From the NCBI GenBank assembly GCA_000597885.1, contig CP004371.1:5782001-5846000 (forward strand): DNA of 64,000 nucleotides, given 5' to 3'. Both the position numbers and the translations under genes were made by a program. Source of the stretch: Flammeovirgaceae bacterium 311 (GTDB taxonomy: Bacteria > Bacteroidota > Bacteroidia > Cytophagales > Cyclobacteriaceae). This document shows positions 62,564 to 64,000 of this stretch, one piece after another; positions within the stretch are counted from its first letter, which is position 1, and each line of letters starts with the position of its first letter. A model generated the notes under the pieces. That model saw nothing but the letters and a program-made list of their open reading frames with translations, was not told the DNA's origin and ran no database searches.

Positions 62564-63593
62564 AAAAGTAGCGTTAATAATTTTTTAAGCCTGGGCTTTC
62601 TGTTTGGGCCTGCATGCAGGTGCCCCTTCTAAAAGATATGATTTGGAAAACCCTGGCTTAGCAATAGCAGGGAATAAGCAATAGTTTATCTGGCACATAT
62701 TTCAGTTTTAGCTTTCGTTACGGACTCTTCATTCGCTGTTCGGATAGAAATTTAGAGTACCCCTATCATGGCAAATGCTGCTGGTAGTTGTCAGCAGCGC
62801 CGCCATCTCTATGGTCTTTCGTTTCTGTAGATAGAGCGTTAAAGGCCAAAAGCTCATACGGTGTAATAAAAAACTTAAAAACACTTTAGCTTTGATACAT
62901 CATGATCAGAAGCTATTACAGCATCAAATATAGGATAAAAATGATAATAAACTTGAATTTTAAGATTTTTACTTAAAAATTTATTAAAATCTCTACCCAT
63001 TCTGTGTATATCTAAACCTAATCTTACATATGTTCAAGTAATTCTTGAAGTACTATCAGAAGACTAGTTTTGTATTTATTTTCAAGATATACGTAAGAAT
63101 ATTAACGGTGGGGGTATAAAAAGGAAAAAAATTAGATATTTTCTCTACGAAGGTACAAGTGGACTGTCTAGTGCCTGCTGCTTAAGATTAGATTGAAAAA
63201 GATAAAAAAAAATCTCTCTTCCTGTTGTTAAAAGGTTTCACCAGCTCTTCCTCACGGATATTTGATAAGTGGTAGTCTGGCTTTGATTTCGGATGGAGTA
63301 CTGGCTCCGGCTCCAGCGCTACGGTCTTTACATTTTTTAAATGAATAAATCGATAGACCTGACAGCATCTAGCGAAGCTAAGCACGTGGCTACGCATCAC
63401 AGCGTGTAAAAGACGTTGTTGCTGACAATGAAGAGATTACCTTAGGAGTGGCTACGGCTGGCGGGTTTGTATAGGTATTTTTCTAGTATTGCCTTTTGCT
63501 ACAGGAATGAAGCTATGCTAAATAACATTATGCATTTGCAGGTTTTTCTGCACAGTTAGTGAGGGGTATGGTCTGCAGCAGATAGCAGCTATC
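62564..63593. other. AT-rich gap upstream of the giant gene
   Basis: About 1 kb between the start of the giant minus-strand gene and the terminator of the next minus-strand gene. Very AT-rich around 62870-63150, where the promoter of the giant gene may lie. A 70-codon frame at 63188-63400 lacks protein character. No RNA gene or other feature recognised. Confidence 0.4.
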
Positions 63594-63625
63594 AAAAAAA
63601 AGCGTTCTGCCTGTAAGCAGAACGC
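63594..63625 (-). terminator. Intrinsic terminator of right-edge gene
   Basis: Nine-base arms GCGTTCTGC/GCAGAACGC around a six-base loop, followed on the minus strand by eight T residues. It begins 10 bases after the stop codon of the Gfo/Idh/MocA gene at 63635. Confidence 0.92.
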
Positions 63626-63634
63626 CTCCTGGTC

Positions 63635-64000
63635 TTAGCCCATCAAGCTCCAGCCGGAGCGGTAGTTTCGCTTTACAAACTGGTTGGCTTCATCAAAGTT
63701 GGTTACCTTCATATTGGCACCATCCCACACCAGTTTGATGTGCCTGCCGGGATACTCAAATTTTGCCGGGTCGTCTTTTGCTGGTTTGCGGATGTCGTAG
63801 CTCCTGATGGCCAGGTTGCCCATCAGCACTGTTTCGGTTAAAGGGCCGGCAATGGAGAAGGGAGAGCTTAACATCTGCGCTTCTTTGCTGCCCGGTCCGG
63901 CAATGGCAGCCTCTACCCATTGTTTGTAGTGCCCTTCCATGCCACCTTCCACACGGGGAATACTAACAGGTACATTGACCTCCTGCATGCGGGAGGTGGG
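63635..64000 (-). CDS. Gfo/Idh/MocA oxidoreductase, C-terminal part (cut by window edge)
   Basis: The visible 122 codons are the C-terminal end of a Gfo/Idh/MocA-family protein; the frame stays open through the right edge, so the start and the NAD-binding domain are outside. Seen motifs are HYKQWVEAAIAGPGSKEA (the usual HY-x-x-F/W-x-x-A-I helix preceding the end of the domain), SSPFSIAGPLTETVLMGNLAIRSYDIR, the IKLVWDGANMKVTNFDEANQFV segment, and a final YRSGWSL close to that of exported family members in Bacteroidota. It is the fifth member of this family in the window, and its stop codon is followed by a good terminator. Confidence 0.85.
   Translation of the reverse strand, partial: PTSRMQEVNVPVSIPRVEGGMEGHYKQWVEAAIAGPGSKEAQMLSSPFSIAGPLTETVLMGNLAIRSYDIRKPAKDDPAKFEYPGRHIKLVWDGANMKVTNFDEANQFVKRNYRSGWSLMG

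Noticed and set aside
63188-63400. 70-codon minus-strand frame in the gap before the right-edge gene
   Set aside because: No family resemblance, poor start context, and surrounded by AT-rich non-coding sequence.
1-64000. CRISPR array, insertion sequence, prophage or integrase
   Set aside because: No spaced short repeats with unique spacers, transposase or phage protein was found on either strand. The only repeats are in-frame modules of the giant gene and the tRNA pair.

Overview
The window reads as a chromosome segment of a Bacteroidota bacterium, most likely a member of the Cytophagales. The evidence is two very large secreted proteins carrying type IX secretion C-terminal sorting domains (one type A, one type B), weak Shine-Dalgarno signals, many lipoprotein signal peptides, and gene families typical of marine and soil Bacteroidota (exported Gfo/Idh/MocA proteins, DUF1080, ThuA, PVC-type cytochromes). 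The species cannot be named from sequence alone.

Layout. (1) 2-11447, plus strand: the 3' part of an aldo/keto reductase, a CBM9-like lipoprotein, a concanavalin-like protein, nagA and a nagB-like gene overlapping by 4 bases, a FucP/NagP-type sugar permease, a large heparinase II/III-like lyase and a neutral-ceramidase-like lipoprotein. This looks like an amino-sugar polymer or glycoconjugate utilisation unit. A convergent DUF4861 lipoprotein (11663-12907, minus) follows a strong bidirectional terminator. (2) 13329-30767, plus: a long run of exported enzymes, namely two TIM-barrel isomerases, ThuA, a PVC-type dehydrogenase with c-type heme, a six-hairpin glycosidase, an FG-GAP protein, a GH116 beta-glucosidase, an unknown protein, a SlyD-like mini-PPIase, DUF1080-PA14, and a soluble-dehydrogenase propeller fused to a blue-copper domain. 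(3) 30949-33483, minus: an amidohydrolase lipoprotein and a GH109-type Gfo/Idh/MocA protein. (4) 34374-41186, plus: a DMT transporter, an Nramp-like transporter without the metal site, a mannose-6-phosphate isomerase homologue, a gluconate-2-dehydrogenase subunit 3 protein with its GMC partner, and a secreted TIM-barrel isomerase. (5) 41836-49605, plus: a PQQ dehydrogenase with an inserted c-type heme, a DUF1080 lipoprotein, and three exported Gfo/Idh/MocA proteins. (6) An MFS transporter (minus) and then the type-B T9SS protein (plus). (7) A pair of tRNA-Arg(UCU) genes on the minus strand, the second interrupted by two short GC-rich inserts. (8) A 2169-residue repeat-rich T9SS type-A protein (minus) and, at the right edge, the C-terminal part of one more Gfo/Idh/MocA protein (minus).

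How it may work together (inference). Glycosidases and a lyase release sugars outside the cytoplasmic membrane. Exported dehydrogenases (GMC/Gluc2DH3, PQQ) oxidise them, and exported Gfo/Idh/MocA, DUF1080 and TIM-barrel proteins can process 3-keto sugars. c-type heme and blue-copper domains can take the electrons. Uptake appears to use MFS, DMT and Nramp-like carriers, since no SusC/SusD pair is present. No transcription factor, CRISPR array, insertion sequence or phage gene was seen. The most unusual single item is the interrupted second tRNA-Arg copy at 55794-55898. The most interesting system-level item is the concentration of apparently periplasmic keto-sugar chemistry at 38001-49605.
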